From Lachnospiraceae bacterium (GTDB lineage: Bacteria > Bacillota > Clostridia > Lachnospirales > Lachnospiraceae), in assembly GCA_023664345.1 (NCBI GenBank), contig JAMPFQ010000027.1:6734-53080 (forward strand): a DNA stretch of 46,347 nt. Reading direction: 5' to 3'. Below are positions 15,655-24,348 of the stretch, one piece after another (positions within the stretch are counted from its first letter, which is position 1; each line of letters opens with the position of its first letter). The position numbers and the translations under genes are program-made. Below the pieces are notes generated by a model. The model worked only from the letters and a program-made list of their open reading frames with translations, searched no databases and was not told the DNA's origin.

Positions 15655-18600
15655 ATGGATTTCAGTTTAAAAAAAGGACAGCAGTGCGTGATACGGATAG
15701 ATGAGCGGGAGACGGAAGCGGTGAAGATCGCGGTCTCCAATCTGGCGGGGGATCTGGAACGTACCATGGGGATATGGGCGACGGTTCTGCAGAGCGCGGG
15801 GAAAGAACTGCGCCCTGCAGGGGAAAAGACAGCGCAGTACGCCCGAAGAATATCGCAAGACGCAGGGGCAGATATACAAAATGCCGGGGAAGACCGCAGC
15901 AGGGAAGCGCCTGCAGAAATCCTGATCGGCACGCTGGATGTCTCAGAAGTGATATCCAATTCCGTGGATCCCGCCCTGCTCTGTGATACGACAGGTTCCC
16001 TGCGGAAAGAGGCATACCTGCACAAAGTATCAGACGGAAAACTGGTCATTGCGGGCAGCGACAGGCGAGGGACCATTTACGGGATCTACGAACTCTGCGA
16101 GGAACTGGGGGTGTCTCCGTGGCATTTCTGGGCGGACGTGCCCGTGCGGAAGCGGCAGGAGTTTTCATTGCCGGAAGACTATATAAAGGCGGACTATCCT
16201 TCCGTGGAGTACCGTGGCATCTTCATCAATGACGAGGAGGAGTTGGAAGCCTGGGTACAGAATTATATGGGAGAACCCACCATCGGCGTGAAAACCTACG
16301 AGAAGGTGTTTGAACTGCTGCTGCGCCTGAAAGCCAATTATATCTGGCCTGCGATGCACGTCAATTCCTTTAATCTGACGCCGGAAAACGGCGCGTTGGC
16401 GGATCGGATGGGGATTGTGGCTGGTACCTCCCACTGTGATATGCTGATGCGTTCCAACAACAGGGAGTGGAAGCCCTGGATCCGGAAAAAAGGCTACGAC
16501 GACGCGGTCTACGATTATTCCATAGAGGGCAAAAACCGGGAAATCCTGCGGGAATACTGGAAAGAGAGCGTAGAGCAGAACCGGGATTTCGAGGTCTGCT
16601 ATACCCTTGGCATGAGGGGTATCCACGATTCCGGGTTTGAGACGAAGAACCTGGAGGGGAAAACGGAGGAAGAGATCAGAAGCGCCAAGGTATCGCTTCT
16701 GGAGACCATCATTTCAGACCAGAGAAAGATATTAAAGGACACCCTTGGGCATGAGACCATGATGACTTTCATTCCCTATAAGGAAGTGCTGGATCTCTAT
16801 GACAACGGGCTGGAGATACCGGAGGATATGACGCTGGTATGGGCAAACGATAATTATGGCCATATCCGCCGCTATCCCTCTGAGCAGGAGAGAGCGCGCC
16901 GGGGCGGCAATGGCATCTATTACCACAATTCCTATTGGGCGCCGCCCAGCATGTCCTATGTATTCCTGTGCTCCATTCCCCTGGCCCACACCAGGAACGA
17001 GTTGCAGAAGGCCTGGGACGAGGGCATCCGGAAGCTGTGGGTGCTGAACAGCGGAGCCATGAAGCCCCTGGAGCAGGAGATTACCTTTTTCCTGAGACTG
17101 GCATGGGAGATCGGGAAGCCGGGCGCTCTGACGGAGGATGTGGAAGCCTTTGTGGCGGACTGGATCGACCGCACCTTCACCGGAAAGATTGGAGCGCAGG
17201 TATCCGCGCTGCTGAACGATTTTTCCCAGCTGACCAATGTGCGGAAAGTGGAGAACATGAATCAGGACGCTTTTTCACAGACTGCCTACGGGGATGAGGC
17301 GGCGGTGCGTATCCATCGGTATGAGGAGCTTTTCAACCGGGGGAACGCGTTGTATGAAACGCTGCCAAAAGAGGAAAAAGACGCCTTTTTCCAGCTGGTG
17401 TTGATGCGGATTCATGCCGCTTATTTCACGAACCTTGCGTATTATTACGGGGACAGGAGCACGCTGATGCATGAGCGCGGGAATATGCAGGCGGCGGCAT
17501 TCTATACGGAAAAGTCCAGGGAGGCGGAGGATGCCCGGCGGAAGCTTCTGCATTATTACAATCATGTGATCTGCGGCGGGAAATGGAACGGCATCCTGGA
17601 TCCCGAGGGTTTTCCCCCGCCGAGGGCGGCCATGATGCCGGTCTGTACGCCGCCCCTTGGGATCTCGGGCGAACCGTCCATGCGGGTGGATCTCTGGAAT
17701 GAAGCGGAGGAGATCTGCTTTGTGACGCCGGGGGAGAAATGGATTGAGATCGGCAACCAGGGAACCGGGGAATTTGAGGTGCGCCTGCGTGCGCCGGAAT
17801 GGATAAAGCTTTCTGCGGAAAGGGCGGTGATCCGTAGGGAAGAGAGGATCCTTGTCAGTGTGTCCGGAGAATGGGAAGAACGCCTGGGAGAGATTGTGGT
17901 GGAAAATTGCAGTGACGGGAGCCTGCGGCGGATTCCTGTCAGGATGGTGAAGCCGGGATATGACAGCACGGGATGCGCGCCGGAGGAGGACGGGATTATC
18001 GTGCTGGAGGGTGATGCCGCAGGGGAGCGAAATTCAGAATCTGCTCCTTTGCCCGGTAAAAATATTCAGGTTGAGAAAACAGGAATTGGCGATCCGCAGG
18101 GAGAATGCAGGGGGGATGAAAGTCCGAGAGGCGCAGGAAAGCTGTCTTCCGGCGATTTCAGGATCATCCGCAGGCTTGGCCGTATGCAGGGGAATCTGGT
18201 GGAAGCGTGCGTACAGAGGAACGCGGATGATTTGGATTACACAGGAACTATGCCGGGGGCAGAGCCGCTGTCCTATTATTTCGCAGCGCACAGCAGGGGA
18301 GAATTCCTGTTGGAGATCCACAGGTTTCCGTCCCTTAATTCTGTGGGCAGGCTGCGGGTCGGAATCTCGCTGGATGAGGGGCCGGTTCAGGTGGTGGAGT
18401 CTGTTTCCAATGACGAATGGCGCGGCAACTGGAAGAAAAATGTTCTGAATAACGTAGACCGGCTGTACCTGAAACTTTCCGTCCCGGCGGCGGGAAGACA
18501 TCGGCTCTGCGTCTGGGCGATAGATAAATATTTTGCCTTTTCGCGCATGGTGATCTACACCAAGCCCAGAAAGGAGAACAACCTGGCGGGCATCCGGGGG

Positions 18601-19524
18601 GCGCAGGCGCTTCCGGCGGAATGGGATAGGAATGCCTGGTGCGAACGGTTTTATGGAAAATGGGAACTGCCGCCCCGACCTGTGTTTTATGCGGCGCATG
18701 AATATGACCGGGATACCGTCGCGGTGACCTGCAAGATGGCGCAGGTCATAAGCTATGGCGGGAAAGTGACGCCGGAATGGTACCTGGAGCGGGGGCAGAG
18801 AGCCTTTGAGGAAACGGACGGAGCAGTCAGGATAGACGCGGCGTCCGCGCTGGCCGGGAGCGGCTGCGCGTGGACGGATGAGGGGCAGGGTTCCGGAGCC
18901 GGATCGGGAATCAGACAGGCGGACGGATCAGAAGCAGATCCGGGGATCAGGCAGGCGGACGGGTCAGAAGCAGATTCGGGGATCAGACAGGCGGACGGAT
19001 CCGAAATCAGATCAGACCGTGGAACAGAGAAACAATCAGAAATAAAGTGGGAATCCGGACAGGATGGCAGACCGGGCAGCGGACAGGCGGCCAGTCTCTG
19101 GAAGCATTGCAGCAGCGAATCTTTCGGGCGCAGCGGGCTTGCCCTGTATATCCGGGAACCGGAATTAAGCTGGATGCCGGAAAACGCTCCCAGCCTGAAT
19201 TACCGTATCCGATGCGAAGGCGGGGAATATACACTGTGGATGCTGTCCAAGTTCAACCTGCGGGAGGAGAGTTCTTTCAGCATCGGAATGGACGATGAGA
19301 TCATTTCCCCCGGGAAACTCTACGGAAACGGCGCTCTGTGGCGTTATGAGGCGGAGCAGATCTACCGCTGGACGCCTGTGTCACAGTTGTCCCTGGAAAA
19401 GGGGGAACACATATTGCACATATATGCCCTTGCGTCCGGGATGAGATACGACAGGTTTTATCTGACCAGGGGGGCAGAGTTGCCGCCCATGGATACCGAA
19501 TGGGCAATGGAGGAAAAGGGATGA
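15655..19524 (+). CDS. GH115 family alpha-glucuronidase
   Basis: Glycoside hydrolase family 115 enzymes remove (4-O-methyl-)glucuronic acid side chains from xylan. The signature core lies at about residues 135-440: GTIYGIYELCEELGVSPWHFWADVPV, YPSVEYRGIFINDEEEL, LLRLKANYIWPAMH, AGTSHCDMLMRSNNREW, and VWANDNYGHIRRYP. The 1289 residues are long for the family. Part of the excess is an internal low-complexity stretch at about 1080-1125 with three 12-residue units of GIRQADGSEADP type. No signal peptide is visible, so it probably acts in the cytoplasm on imported oligosaccharides. ATG 15655 follows GAGAGG by 4 bases; ATG 15643 lacks a ribosome binding site. Its stop overlaps the GH2 start (ATGA). 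Confidence 0.92.
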   Translation: MDFSLKKGQQCVIRIDERETEAVKIAVSNLAGDLERTMGIWATVLQSAGKELRPAGEKTAQYARRISQDAGADIQNAGEDRSREAPAEILIGTLDVSEVISNSVDPALLCDTTGSLRKEAYLHKVSDGKLVIAGSDRRGTIYGIYELCEELGVSPWHFWADVPVRKRQEFSLPEDYIKADYPSVEYRGIFINDEEELEAWVQNYMGEPTIGVKTYEKVFELLLRLKANYIWPAMHVNSFNLTPENGALADRMGIVAGTSHCDMLMRSNNREWKPWIRKKGYDDAVYDYSIEGKNREILREYWKESVEQNRDFEVCYTLGMRGIHDSGFETKNLEGKTEEEIRSAKVSLLETIISDQRKILKDTLGHETMMTFIPYKEVLDLYDNGLEIPEDMTLVWANDNYGHIRRYPSEQERARRGGNGIYYHNSYWAPPSMSYVFLCSIPLAHTRNELQKAWDEGIRKLWVLNSGAMKPLEQEITFFLRLAWEIGKPGALTEDVEAFVADWIDRTFTGKIGAQVSALLNDFSQLTNVRKVENMNQDAFSQTAYGDEAAVRIHRYEELFNRGNALYETLPKEEKDAFFQLVLMRIHAAYFTNLAYYYGDRSTLMHERGNMQAAAFYTEKSREAEDARRKLLHYYNHVICGGKWNGILDPEGFPPPRAAMMPVCTPPLGISGEPSMRVDLWNEAEEICFVTPGEKWIEIGNQGTGEFEVRLRAPEWIKLSAERAVIRREERILVSVSGEWEERLGEIVVENCSDGSLRRIPVRMVKPGYDSTGCAPEEDGIIVLEGDAAGERNSESAPLPGKNIQVEKTGIGDPQGECRGDESPRGAGKLSSGDFRIIRRLGRMQGNLVEACVQRNADDLDYTGTMPGAEPLSYYFAAHSRGEFLLEIHRFPSLNSVGRLRVGISLDEGPVQVVESVSNDEWRGNWKKNVLNNVDRLYLKLSVPAAGRHRLCVWAIDKYFAFSRMVIYTKPRKENNLAGIRGAQALPAEWDRNAWCERFYGKWELPPRPVFYAAHEYDRDTVAVTCKMAQVISYGGKVTPEWYLERGQRAFEETDGAVRIDAASALAGSGCAWTDEGQGSGAGSGIRQADGSEADPGIRQADGSEADSGIRQADGSEIRSDRGTEKQSEIKWESGQDGRPGSGQAASLWKHCSSESFGRSGLALYIREPELSWMPENAPSLNYRIRCEGGEYTLWMLSKFNLREESSFSIGMDDEIISPGKLYGNGALWRYEAEQIYRWTPVSQLSLEKGEHILHIYALASGMRYDRFYLTRGAELPPMDTEWAMEEKG
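18901..19014 (+). repeat. Three 36-bp in-frame tandem units inside the GH115 gene
   Basis: Near-identical units encoding GIRQADGSEADP occur in tandem (the last reads GIRQADGSEIRS). They form a charged linker between C-terminal modules and could vary in copy number. Confidence 0.8.
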
Positions 19525-22500
19525 AATATCATTTTAACTATTGCTGGCATTTCCTGCTGGCGGACGCGTTTCCCATGAAAGAGGCCGTGGAAAAGTGGAA
19601 AGACGATCAGGGACGGTATTTTTATGAGAAAGATTACCGGGAGCAAGGCTGGCAGGAGGTGACGCTGCCCCATACGTTTAATGACGGGGATCTGTTTGTC
19701 GCGCCCATCCAGGACGCCGGAAGCGGGCAGAAGCGCACCTGCGCCTTTTACCGGAAAACATTTTTGCTGGAGGAAGCATGGAGGGGAAGTAAGATCCTGC
19801 TGGAGTTCGAGGGGATGCGCCAGACCTGCTATCTGTATGTGAATGGCAGGATGGCGGGCTATTATGAGGCGGGAGTGGCGCCCTTTGGATTCGATATCAC
19901 TTCCTATGTGGAGTTTGGCGGGGAGAACCTGATTGCCCTGGTCACGGACAATACCGCCACCCGGAATATTGACTTCTGTATCGCGGAGACGCCCAATGAG
20001 CCGGGGGTGGAGCCGGGTTCCTATCTCCTTGCCCAGGATAAAGATGTGCCGGAGGACAGGCAGGGGGTGGGATTTTTCTGGAACTGCAATGATTTCAACC
20101 CCTCCCTTGGGGGAATCACGCGGCCTGTGTATCTGCATGTGAAGCCCAGGGTCTATCTGACCCTGCCACTGTACAGTAACCTGCAGACCAAAGGCGTGTA
20201 TGTGTATGGCAGCGACTATGATCTGGAAAAGGGGACAGCCCGCGTTCATGTGGAGGCGGAATTGCGGAATGAGAGCGGCAGGGAGGTGGAGGCACAGCTG
20301 CGGGTTTCGGTGGAACAGTTGGCTGGAACCTGCATCCATGTTTTCTCCTCAGGGCAGGCCACAGTCCCCGCAGGCGGCCCTGTGGTACCGCCCCTGTCCA
20401 TCACCCCTGCGGACGCCTACAAAAAGGAGATCCTTGCGGACGGCAGGATCCACTATGTGCCGAGGGGAGAGGAGGAAGTATCCCCCACCGTCACGGATTC
20501 CGTGCAGACTGTGGAGATCAGCGCCGTTTCCGGCGATGTCCCCCTGCGCTTCTGGAACCTGGAGGACCCTTTCCTGTACCAGGTGCGGGTTGAACTTCTG
20601 GTGAACGGGGAAGCGGTCGATCAGGAAGTGATCGAGACAGGATTCCGGAAAGTGGAATATGATAAAGACAGGGGTGTTATCATCAACGGCTATTCCCTGT
20701 GGCTGACCGGTTATGCCCAGCGCTCCACAAATGAGTGGGCGGCGATCGGCGTGGCGCCGGAATGGCTGAAAGATCAGGATATGATGTGGTTGAAAGAGAG
20801 CAATTCCAACCACATCCGCTGGATGCACGTGGCTGCCACGCTGCCTGATATCCGCAGCTGTGACCGCCACGGCGTGGTGTGCACCCAGCCTGCGGGAGAT
20901 AAGGAGAAAGAGAATTTCGGACGTCAGTGGGACCAGAGAGTGGAACTGATGCGGGACATCATCATCGCGTTCAGGAACCATCCCTCCATCCTGTTCTGGG
21001 AGGCGGGGAACAACAGCATCAGCCTGGAGCACATGCGGGAGATGACGGCATTGAAGCGGCTGCTGGATCCTGAGGGCGGGCGTTTTATGGGATGCCGTAC
21101 CATCAACACCGAGGACGTGGTGGCGGAATCGGAGTATGTGGGCACCATGCTGAACCGCCACGCCGCCCGTTTCCTGGCGGAGCACGGCCCCATCACGGAA
21201 ACGGAGTACAGCAGGGAGGAGGCTCCCAGGAGGATATGGGACGATCTTACGCCGCCTGATTTTGATTACCGCAACAAATACATCGGAAAGGGCGGGAAAA
21301 AGCAGGTGGGCCGCGATTTCTGGGATCTGACCATGGAGGAGCTGATTCTGGCGGAGGCAGGCGGGTACGCGGAATTTTTCCACGACCGCATCGGCGGCGC
21401 TTCCGGAAAGGATATGTACAGCGCGGCAGCAGCCCTCTGCTGGACGGATTCCGCCCAGCATGGCAGGCAGTCCTGGTCGGAGAACGGGCGCATGAGCGGC
21501 AGAGTGGATCCGGTGCGCATCCGGAAACAGAACTTTTATCTGTATCAGGTGATGCAGTCTGGGGCGCCCATGGTAAAGGTGATCGGGCACTGGAACTATC
21601 CTCTTAGGGACAAGGAGAATTACCGCTATCCCCTGAAGAGGTTCAACGGGGAATTCTGGGAGGAGACCGGGGAGTATGCATACAGGGAGCCGGAGAGGAA
21701 GACCGTGTATGTGGCGGGAAGCTATCATATCCTGCGCATGGAACTGTGGATCAACGGGGAAAAGGCGGGAAAGGGAGGGAAACCGGTGAACAGCTTTCTG
21801 TTCCCCTTTGAGGATATCGATGTCACCAGGCAGGGCAGGATCGAGGCCGTGGGCTTTGACGAACAGGACAGGGAAGTGGCCAGAGATGTGATTTACACAG
21901 CGGGCGAGCCTGCGAAGCTGCGCCTGACGCTCCATGCTTCCCCCAAAGGATTCCTGGCGGACGGGGCGGACATCGCCTATCTGGATGTGGAAGTATTGGA
22001 TGGGGAGGGCAGGCTCTGCCCCCTGTGCGACAGCCGCATCGATTTTGTGACGGAAGGGGAAGCGCAGTTCCTGGGCGGTTACAACAGCGGACGCTTTAAC
22101 GGCTATGGGAAAGCGGACAGCGTGATCCACCAGGATCATGTCTATGCGGAATGTGGCAATAACCGGGTGTTCCTGCGCTCCACTTTCCGGGCGGGAAAGA
22201 TTTCTGTGAAAGCGGTGATGGAGGGCGTGCCTGCGGGAACCGTGGCATGGGAGAGCGTGGCGGTGGAGAGGGAGCCTTTGAGCCTGCATGAACCCAATGT
22301 CTGGTATGCCGGCTATTCCGCGCAGGCGCCGGAGAGGGAGGACGCTTTTCCGGCTATCCCGGCGGCGGATGCCCTGAAATATCAGGCGCCGGAGCAGGAT
22401 TACTGTAAGATACTGATCCAGGGACAGGAGCCGGATAACGGCGGGGTGCCCAGCGTGAACAAGAACGGAAGCGTATGGGGTTCCGTGCTGATCATCCTGG

Positions 22501-22781
22501 AGCGGATGCTTTCTACCTGGCCGGACAGGAATCTGTTTACCTACCAGTTTGACCGTGACAAGGGTATGCTTACGGTGCATTCCGGGGAAAATACCATTCT
22601 GGCGGAGGCGGGCAGGACACACCTGCTGGTGAACGGACAGGAGAACCTGATGGACGGCGAGCCTTATGTGACGGAGCGGGGAGCGTTCGTGATGGAAGTG
22701 AATGCCCTGATCCCCTATATTCAGAATGTCAGCTGCCAGTACGACGACAGGGTGCATGTGCTGAGAATCGAGTTGAAGTAA
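19521..22781 (+). CDS. Glycoside hydrolase family 2 protein with altered acid/base motif
   Basis: The 1086-residue protein has the GH2 order: a jelly-roll sugar-binding domain (about 30-200; WQEVTLPHTFNDGD, FEGMRQTCYLYVNGR), immunoglobulin-like domains, a TIM barrel (about 390-670; IRWMHVAATLPDIRSCDRHGV) and C-terminal beta domains. In most GH2 enzymes the acid/base is the Glu of an NHPS...GNE motif. Here it reads NHPSILFWEAGNN, with N498 in the Glu position. A nucleophile candidate lies in ITETEYSR. The activity (beta-galactosidase-, glucuronidase- or xylosidase-like) is uncertain. There is no signal peptide. The start overlaps the GH115 stop as ATGA, with GGAGG 6 bases upstream, indicating coupled translation and action on the same glycan. 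Confidence 0.88.
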   Translation: MKYHFNYCWHFLLADAFPMKEAVEKWKDDQGRYFYEKDYREQGWQEVTLPHTFNDGDLFVAPIQDAGSGQKRTCAFYRKTFLLEEAWRGSKILLEFEGMRQTCYLYVNGRMAGYYEAGVAPFGFDITSYVEFGGENLIALVTDNTATRNIDFCIAETPNEPGVEPGSYLLAQDKDVPEDRQGVGFFWNCNDFNPSLGGITRPVYLHVKPRVYLTLPLYSNLQTKGVYVYGSDYDLEKGTARVHVEAELRNESGREVEAQLRVSVEQLAGTCIHVFSSGQATVPAGGPVVPPLSITPADAYKKEILADGRIHYVPRGEEEVSPTVTDSVQTVEISAVSGDVPLRFWNLEDPFLYQVRVELLVNGEAVDQEVIETGFRKVEYDKDRGVIINGYSLWLTGYAQRSTNEWAAIGVAPEWLKDQDMMWLKESNSNHIRWMHVAATLPDIRSCDRHGVVCTQPAGDKEKENFGRQWDQRVELMRDIIIAFRNHPSILFWEAGNNSISLEHMREMTALKRLLDPEGGRFMGCRTINTEDVVAESEYVGTMLNRHAARFLAEHGPITETEYSREEAPRRIWDDLTPPDFDYRNKYIGKGGKKQVGRDFWDLTMEELILAEAGGYAEFFHDRIGGASGKDMYSAAAALCWTDSAQHGRQSWSENGRMSGRVDPVRIRKQNFYLYQVMQSGAPMVKVIGHWNYPLRDKENYRYPLKRFNGEFWEETGEYAYREPERKTVYVAGSYHILRMELWINGEKAGKGGKPVNSFLFPFEDIDVTRQGRIEAVGFDEQDREVARDVIYTAGEPAKLRLTLHASPKGFLADGADIAYLDVEVLDGEGRLCPLCDSRIDFVTEGEAQFLGGYNSGRFNGYGKADSVIHQDHVYAECGNNRVFLRSTFRAGKISVKAVMEGVPAGTVAWESVAVEREPLSLHEPNVWYAGYSAQAPEREDAFPAIPAADALKYQAPEQDYCKILIQGQEPDNGGVPSVNKNGSVWGSVLIILERMLSTWPDRNLFTYQFDRDKGMLTVHSGENTILAEAGRTHLLVNGQENLMDGEPYVTERGAFVMEVNALIPYIQNVSCQYDDRVHVLRIELK

Positions 22782-22806
22782 GTTAAATGGATGATGGAGG
22801 TGTGAA

Positions 22807-23130
22807 ATGTATAAAAATATCGAAAAACAGGTGAGCCTGAAACTGAAAGACCTGGTGGAATACCAGAAAGGCCAGGTGGTCAGCAAGACGCTGGTGCAGA
22901 ACGATCAGGTCAGCATGACGATCTTTTCCTTTGACAAGGGGGAGGAGATCTCCACCCATGCCGCAGGCGGGGATGCCATGGTGACTGTGCTGGAGGGCAC
23001 GGGCCGGTTTACCGTAGGTGGTGAGGTCTTTTTCCTGAAAGAGGGGGAGACCCTGATCATGCCCAAGGATATCCCCCATGCCGTGTACGGCGAGGAAGCC
23101 TTTAAGATGCAGCTGATCGTTTCTTTTTAA
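22807..23130 (+). CDS. Single-domain cupin protein
   Basis: The 107-residue protein has a conserved beta-barrel with cupin motif 1 (ISTHAAGGDAMVTVLEGTGRF) and motif 2 (GETLIMPKDIPHAVYG). Metal ligands are not a full set: one His in motif 1 and one in motif 2 are seen. Cupins of this size can be small isomerases, sugar-binding proteins or sensors. It follows GH2 by 25 bases, so an accessory role in sugar handling is an inference from context. SD GGAGGTG precedes ATG 22807. Confidence 0.85.
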   Translation: MYKNIEKQVSLKLKDLVEYQKGQVVSKTLVQNDQVSMTIFSFDKGEEISTHAAGGDAMVTVLEGTGRFTVGGEVFFLKEGETLIMPKDIPHAVYGEEAFKMQLIVSF

Positions 23131-23153
23131 AGAGTTTCCAATATGCAAAGCCT

Positions 23154-23182
23154 TTGCATTTCAGGAATGGAAATGTTATGAT
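23154..23182 (+). promoter_or_regulatory. Promoter of the 35-residue micro-ORF
   Basis: TTGCAT and TATGAT are separated by 17 bases. The -35 box lies in the 3' arm of an ATGCAAA-GCC-TTTGCAT palindrome (23143-23159), a possible operator. Confidence 0.7.
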
Positions 23183-23225
23183 CGAATTGTCACATCAGGA
23201 ATTTTTGTAGAAAGCAGGTGATCAT

Positions 23226-23333
23226 ATGCCGACTGATGCGGAAGTGATTGAAAGCCTGGCGCGGAAATTGGAACGGGTACGGATCTTAAATGATCTGAAA
23301 GAGTGTAAAACTTTGGAAGAGTATCAGGAATAA
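23226..23333 (+). CDS. Micro-ORF, possibly truncated by an in-frame stop
   Basis: The ORF encodes 35 residues: MPTDAEVIESLARKLERVRI, then LNDLKECKTLEEYQE. A good promoter and the ribosome binding site AGGTGAT lie before ATG 23226. After the TAA at 23331 the same frame continues as TKKYETLCNDDKP before a second stop at 23373-23375. That looks like the natural continuation of a helical protein of about 49 residues, so the TAA may be a recent nonsense mutation. No family is recognised. It is an amphipathic helix-rich peptide without a membrane segment. Confidence 0.5.
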   Translation: MPTDAEVIESLARKLERVRILNDLKECKTLEEYQE

Positions 23334-23423
23334 ACGAAAAAGTATGAAACCTTGTGTAATGACGATAAGCCATAAGGCAGGACTTAACAGTCTGGTTTCA
23401 CAGGATCCGCCCGGCTGCATATG

Positions 23424-23456
23424 ATATCACAAATGCCAACAGGGGTTTTGTGATAT
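23424..23456 (+). promoter_or_regulatory. Inverted repeat enclosing the RBS and start of the SDR gene
   Basis: ATATCACAAA (23424-23433) and TTTGTGATAT (23447-23456) are perfect 10-base arms. The loop holds AGGGG, the only ribosome-binding-like sequence, and the 3' arm overlaps the ATG at 23455. This could be an RNA hairpin controlling initiation or a repressor operator. Confidence 0.6.
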
Positions 23457-24330
23457 GAATCTAAAAGGTAAATGTGAGGATTACGCCTTCCCTCCACAGC
23501 ATCAGAACAGGCAGCCGGGCTTTCAGTACGTGATGGATCCCCTTCCCGTCTCCGAGTGCGGGAAGACCTGCCGTAAGCTGGAAGATAAGGTCGCCCTGAT
23601 CACGGGGGGCGACAGCGGGATCGGTCGGGCGGTTGCCTATGACTTTGTGAAAGAGGGCGCCTCGGTGGTCATTGTGTATTATGACGAGGAAGTGGACGCC
23701 GGGGATACGGCTGAGAGGATCAGGGAACTGGGAGGCAGATGTCTGCTGCTTTGCGGGGACTTAAAGGATCCCAGCTTCGCGGAGTACTGCGTGGACAGGA
23801 CCATTAAATGCTTTGGGAAGCTGGATATCCTGGTCAATAATCACGCGGTCCAGTATATCCGGCGCAGCATTCTGGATATCTCCCACGAGCAATTGGAATT
23901 TACGTTCAGGAATAATGTCTTTTCCTTTTTCTACCTGATCCAGTATGCCCTGCCTTACATGAAAAGGGGCGGGAGCATTATCAACACCACATCCGTGACC
24001 GCATATGAGGGAAATAAGGATCTGATCGACTACAGCGCCACCAAGGGCGCCATTGTGGCGCTGACCAGATCCCTTTCGCTGTCTCTTGTGGAACAGGGCA
24101 TCCGGGTAAACGGCGTGGCGCCGGGACCCATATGGACGCCGCTGATCCCGGCGTCCTATTCGGCGGCGGAGGTTGCCACATTCGGGAAAAAGACTTCCCA
24201 TGTGCCCATGGACAGGGCGGGACAGCCCTGTGAAGTTTCACCCTGTTATGTTTTTCTGGCATCAGATGATTCCAGCTATATGACGGGGCAGGTGCTCCAC
24301 CCGAACGGAGGCACCATAGTGGGATCGTGA
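23455..24330 (+). CDS. Short-chain dehydrogenase/reductase of the general-stress (YhdF/YdaD-like) type
   Basis: The 291-residue protein starts with a typical lead segment (YAFPPQHQNRQPGFQYVMDP) seen in stress-type SDRs. It then has the NAD(P)-binding ALITGGDSGIGRAV loop, NNHAVQ, the catalytic Ser/Tyr/Lys context (INTTSVTAYEG, then DYSATKGAIVALTRS), and the C-terminal DDSSYMTGQVLHPNGG. All catalytic residues are present. The substrate is unknown; relatives are annotated as glucose dehydrogenase-like. The start at ATG 23455 sits in a palindrome that holds its likely ribosome binding site. It converges on the HipA-like gene with only 18 bases between stops. Confidence 0.92.
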   Translation: MNLKGKCEDYAFPPQHQNRQPGFQYVMDPLPVSECGKTCRKLEDKVALITGGDSGIGRAVAYDFVKEGASVVIVYYDEEVDAGDTAERIRELGGRCLLLCGDLKDPSFAEYCVDRTIKCFGKLDILVNNHAVQYIRRSILDISHEQLEFTFRNNVFSFFYLIQYALPYMKRGGSIINTTSVTAYEGNKDLIDYSATKGAIVALTRSLSLSLVEQGIRVNGVAPGPIWTPLIPASYSAAEVATFGKKTSHVPMDRAGQPCEVSPCYVFLASDDSSYMTGQVLHPNGGTIVGS

Positions 24331-24348
24331 GCAGCTCTGGGGCGGGTG

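Noticed and set aside
20349..22886. 845-codon minus-strand open frame opposite GH2
   Set aside because: Antisense open frames are common opposite GC-rich genes. The + strand GH2 protein has clear domains and a ribosome binding site, whereas this frame has none.
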